Assembly (NCBI GenBank): GCA_023369685.1
Contig: SACZ01000002.1
Span: 744,001 to 808,000, forward strand
Length of the DNA stretch: 64,000 bases
Source of the DNA: Prolixibacteraceae bacterium JC049
Lineage (GTDB): Bacteria; Bacteroidota; Bacteroidia; Bacteroidales; Prolixibacteraceae
Direction of reading: 5' to 3'
Shown here: positions 61,128 through 64,000 of the stretch, piece after piece
How positions within the stretch are numbered: the first letter of the stretch is position 1
Layout of the letters: every line of letters begins with the position of its first letter
Position numbers and translations under genes: made by a program
Notes under the pieces: model-generated
Database searches by the model: none
Told to the model about the DNA's origin: nothing
Seen by the model: only the letters and a program-made list of their open reading frames with translations

Positions 61128-63605
61128 ATGAACAAGATTGAACTTTTGAAGAGAATCTCACCTTACTGTGTGGCCGTACTTTTATTTGTAGTATTATCAT
61201 TTGCATACTTTACTCCGTTGCTGGAAGGAAAGCGCTTACAGCAAACCGATGGAACCACATTCCGTGGAATGTCGAAAGAGGTGGTTGATTACCGTAACGA
61301 AACGGGAGAGGAGGCACTTTGGACCGATGCATTGTTTGGAGGAATGCCTGCTTATTTGATTTCTACAAAATATTCTGGTAACATAGTTCATAAGCTCGAT
61401 CAGGTGTTGCAAACCTTTCCGCGACCTGCCAGCTTTATATTTCTCTATTTAATTGGCTTTTATGTGTTGATGCTCGCATTGCGAGTCAACAAATGGTTGA
61501 GTATAGTGGGAGCCATTGCATTTGCATTCTCCTCCTATCAGTTTATTATCATATCGGCTGGTCATAACTCCAAAGCCATTGCAATAGCTTATATGCCAAT
61601 GATTATTGCAGGTGTAATAATGGCTTTCCGGGGACGAAGAATATGGGGAAGCATAATCTTTTCAATTGGTTTAGCTTTAAACCTTTTGGCTGGACACCCA
61701 CAGATTACTTACTATACACTGTTGACTTTGGTTGTATTTGGAATTGTTGAATTGATATATGCTATCAAAGAGAAAACAGTAGTTGAGGTGCTGAAAAGTG
61801 GCTTGGTGCTAATTATCCCTGCTTTAATTGCTTTAGGAACCGATGCTAGTAGAACAATGGTGACATTGGAATATGGCAAATATTCAATGCGAGGAAAATC
61901 GGAGTTAACTCACAATAAAGCTAATCAGACCAAAGGAATTGATCGTGACTACGCAACAAGTTGGAGTTACGGTGTCGATGAGACATTTAACTTGTTTATA
62001 CCTAATTATAAAGGAGGTGCAAGTGCGGTTAACATTGGCACAGATTCGGAAACGTACAAAGCGTTGAAAGCTAAAGGGCACCCACAAGCACGTGATTTTG
62101 CCAAGATGGCTCCATTATACTGGGGACCACAGCCATCTACTTCAGGGCCGGTTTATATTGGCGCGGTAATAATATTCCTGTTTGTGTTATCGCTGTTTGT
62201 GATCGATAAGCGATACAAATGGTGGGTAGTGGCAGGAACAGTAATGTCTATTACTTTGGCTTGGGGAAAGCATTTTATGCCACTAACAGACTTCTTCTTG
62301 GATTACATTCCAGGTTATAATAAGTTCCGTACCGTATCGATGATTTTGGTAATTGCTGAAGTGTTGTTGCCAATAGCCGCTTTCTTGGCTGTTCAACGTT
62401 TGGTGGAAGGAAAGCTATCTAAAGCAGAATGGCAAAAAGCATTGAAATGGTCAACTATCATCACTGGTGGATTTGCTTTATTGGTAGCATTGATGCCATC
62501 TATTTCGGGTAGTTTCACCAGTCAGGCCGACGGACAAATGCCAGGATGGTTTATCGAGGCCATTCGTGCTGACAGACAAAGTGCTTTAAGAATGGATGCT
62601 TTACGCACATTTGCTTTTGTGGTGTTGACAGCAGGAGCTGTTTGGGCATTTATGGTTAAAAAGCTTAATGCTTCACGATTCTATATCATTCTGGGAGTAT
62701 TGATTTTGGTCGATTTATGGGGAGTGAATAAACGCTACCTGAATGATGACCAGTTTGCTTCTGCCAAATCGGTATACGAACCATTCAAGAAAGAGTTGGC
62801 CGATAATGAGATTTTAAAAGATAAAGATATTTCGTACCGTGTATTGAACTTAGAGAATCCGTTCAACGATCCGCGTACGTGCTATTTCCATAAAGCAATT
62901 GGTGGTTTTCATGGGGCTAAAATGCGTCGTTATCAAGAGTTGATTGAGCATGGAATTGTACCAGAAATGCGTGCTATGATTCCGGTATTGTCGGATGTGT
63001 TACAGAAGAAAACACAAGCCGAAAAACTCGATTCGGCATTGATGAAAACCAATGTTCTGAATATGCTGAATATGCGTTACATCATTTTCAATCCGAAGGC
63101 TCCACCTGTAAAATCGGTTTATGGAAATGGAAATGCATGGTTTGTGAAAGATGTTGATGTGGTTGATAATGCCGATCAGGAATTGGCTGCATTAAGAATG
63201 ATCAATACCAAAGAAAGAGCTGTTGTAGATCAGCGATTTAAAGATCAAATAAAAGGGTTTAAATACGATGGGGCAGCTTCCATTGAGTTGACAGAATATC
63301 GACCTAATTACTTGAAATATTCCAGTAATTCCAATTGGGATCAGTTGGCTGTTTTATCAGAAATTTATTATCCAAAAGGATGGCAAGCCTATATCGATGG
63401 GAAAGAAGTGGAGCATTTTAGAGCCAATTACGTTTTACGTGCAATGATGATTCCAGCCGGAAAACACGTTGTTGAGTTTAAATTTGAGCCATCTACCTAT
63501 CATACAGGAAATAAAATCAATCTGATTTCTTCGGTATTGCTGTTGCTGATGATTGGAGGAGCTGTTGTTTGGGAACTTAGAAGACGTAAATATGAGCAAG
63601 CCTAA
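61128..63605 (+). CDS. YfhO-family membrane protein
   Basis: An 825-residue membrane protein with about 12-14 helices, a large periplasmic part (about 560-790) and a last helix near the C-terminus (about 800-818) followed by RRRK. YfhO-type proteins share the GT-C fold of lipid-dependent glycosyltransferases. The short loop GGMPAY near the start is typical. In Gram-positives YfhO glycosylates teichoic acids; in Bacteroidetes the role is not known. It follows the asparagine-synthase-like gene by 30 bases and overlaps ftsX by 14 bases. Confidence 0.85.
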   Translation: MNKIELLKRISPYCVAVLLFVVLSFAYFTPLLEGKRLQQTDGTTFRGMSKEVVDYRNETGEEALWTDALFGGMPAYLISTKYSGNIVHKLDQVLQTFPRPASFIFLYLIGFYVLMLALRVNKWLSIVGAIAFAFSSYQFIIISAGHNSKAIAIAYMPMIIAGVIMAFRGRRIWGSIIFSIGLALNLLAGHPQITYYTLLTLVVFGIVELIYAIKEKTVVEVLKSGLVLIIPALIALGTDASRTMVTLEYGKYSMRGKSELTHNKANQTKGIDRDYATSWSYGVDETFNLFIPNYKGGASAVNIGTDSETYKALKAKGHPQARDFAKMAPLYWGPQPSTSGPVYIGAVIIFLFVLSLFVIDKRYKWWVVAGTVMSITLAWGKHFMPLTDFFLDYIPGYNKFRTVSMILVIAEVLLPIAAFLAVQRLVEGKLSKAEWQKALKWSTIITGGFALLVALMPSISGSFTSQADGQMPGWFIEAIRADRQSALRMDALRTFAFVVLTAGAVWAFMVKKLNASRFYIILGVLILVDLWGVNKRYLNDDQFASAKSVYEPFKKELADNEILKDKDISYRVLNLENPFNDPRTCYFHKAIGGFHGAKMRRYQELIEHGIVPEMRAMIPVLSDVLQKKTQAEKLDSALMKTNVLNMLNMRYIIFNPKAPPVKSVYGNGNAWFVKDVDVVDNADQELAALRMINTKERAVVDQRFKDQIKGFKYDGAASIELTEYRPNYLKYSSNSNWDQLAVLSEIYYPKGWQAYIDGKEVEHFRANYVLRAMMIPAGKHVVEFKFEPSTYHTGNKINLISSVLLLLMIGGAVVWELRRRKYEQA

Positions 63606-64000
63606 AAAGCAAATTATTCGAAGACGATTAATTAATGCTTACGTGGTCTCTGGAATAAGTGTCTCGTTGGTCCTTTTTCTACTGGGCTGCTTTGGTTTGT
63701 TGGTGATTAATGCCAAACAACTGTCTAACTATGTGCGTGAAAATGTTGGTTTTACTCTGATTTTAGATGATCAGGCTAAAGAGGCCGAAATAATTCACTT
63801 ACAGCGTACATTAAAAGCAACTGGCTACGCTAAATCGACCCGTTATGTAGACAAGGAGAATGCCGCAAAAGAGTTGCGAAAAGATTTGGGAGAAGACTTT
63901 GTTGGCTTTTTGGGGTATAACCCATTGTTGGCATCGATAGATGTAAAATTGAAGTCGGAATATATGCATCCGGACTCATTAACCATATTGGAACAAGAAT
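63592..64000 (+). CDS. ftsX: Cell division protein FtsX, N-terminal part (cut by the window end)
   Basis: The frame opens at ATG 63592 inside the end of the YfhO gene and stays open to the last base (136 complete codons). The protein begins MSKPKKQIIRRRLINAYVV, has one membrane helix (about 20-45), then the extracellular FtsX domain with NVGFTLIL. FtsX forms an ABC-like complex with FtsE and controls peptidoglycan hydrolases through EnvC in E. coli, which is notable given the EnvC-like protein at 1703-2890. The C-terminal part lies outside the window. Confidence 0.88.
   Translation, partial: MSKPKKQIIRRRLINAYVVSGISVSLVLFLLGCFGLLVINAKQLSNYVRENVGFTLILDDQAKEAEIIHLQRTLKATGYAKSTRYVDKENAAKELRKDLGEDFVGFLGYNPLLASIDVKLKSEYMHPDSLTILEQE

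Noticed and set aside
1-64000. CRISPR arrays, insertion sequences, prophage, tRNA or rRNA genes
   Set aside because: No regularly spaced repeats, transposase or integrase frames, tRNA T-loop patterns or rRNA segments were recognised on either strand.

Overview
The window looks like chromosomal DNA from a Bacteroidota species, most likely a marine facultative or obligate anaerobe related to the Marinilabiliales/Marinifilaceae (lineage is inference). It is AT-rich. It carries families typical of the phylum: DUF4292, DUF4271, DUF4175, a TonB receptor with a carboxypeptidase-regulatory domain, and FtsX next to YfhO. Several intergenic regions hold the Bacteroidetes promoter form TTTG-N19-21-TAnnTTTG instead of the E. 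coli form. Ribosome-binding sites are weak and A-rich. The pflB-pflA-focA locus points to mixed-acid fermentation. No rRNA, tRNA, IS element, prophage or CRISPR array was seen.

Layout. 1-7.4 kb, minus strand: ribE, a PKD lipoprotein, then dut, a TPR lipoprotein, a DUF4292 lipoprotein and an EnvC-like protein, then hemW. 7.3-14.4 kb: a VanZ-like gene starting head-to-head with hemW; a minus-strand run of a Wzx-like flippase, rpiB, lutB and an Rrf2 regulator; a glutaminyl cyclase lipoprotein; ruvB; and a receiver-only response regulator. 15.0-24.4 kb, plus strand: the large coiled-coil DUF4175 protein, ybeY, mnmG, a perfect parS site, adenine deaminase and uvrC. 24.5-33.5 kb: rsgA, a serine hydrolase, tdh, and a divergent GH32/GH2 pair. 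33.6-35.8 kb: an aromatic leader peptide and attenuator in front of tyrA and DAHP synthase/chorismate mutase. 35.8-49.7 kb: a TonB receptor; dtd, a MazG-like gene and deoC; a polyprenyl synthase; an ArsR regulator, queD, polA and a HigA-like small gene; dus; DUF4271, hemD, rnpA and lplA; and a YedF/DsrE-like gene. 49.8-53.8 kb, minus strand: pflB, pflA and focA. 54.2-64 kb: surface polysaccharide genes (two GT4 glycosyltransferases, wecB, a second flippase, an asparagine-synthase-like protein), YfhO and the start of ftsX, which is cut by the window end.

Four items stand out. (1) A 23-codon leader ORF with eight aromatic codons in a nine-codon run, followed by mutually exclusive hairpins, precedes the tyrA operon: a textbook-style attenuator in a phylum where few are documented. 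(2) Neighbouring, divergently transcribed GH32 and GH2 genes have intact frames, but the catalytic nucleophile is replaced in each. In GH2 nearly every active-site motif is changed. A repeated motif lies between them. (3) A perfect 16-bp parS palindrome sits directly behind the mnmG stop codon. Two one-mismatch copies, identical to each other, lie in hemW and in the GH2 gene. (4) Two genes (rnpA and a GT4 gene) have the -7 box only about five bases before the ATG, which suggests leaderless mRNAs.

All calls rest on reading the sequence and on family knowledge. No database search was run.
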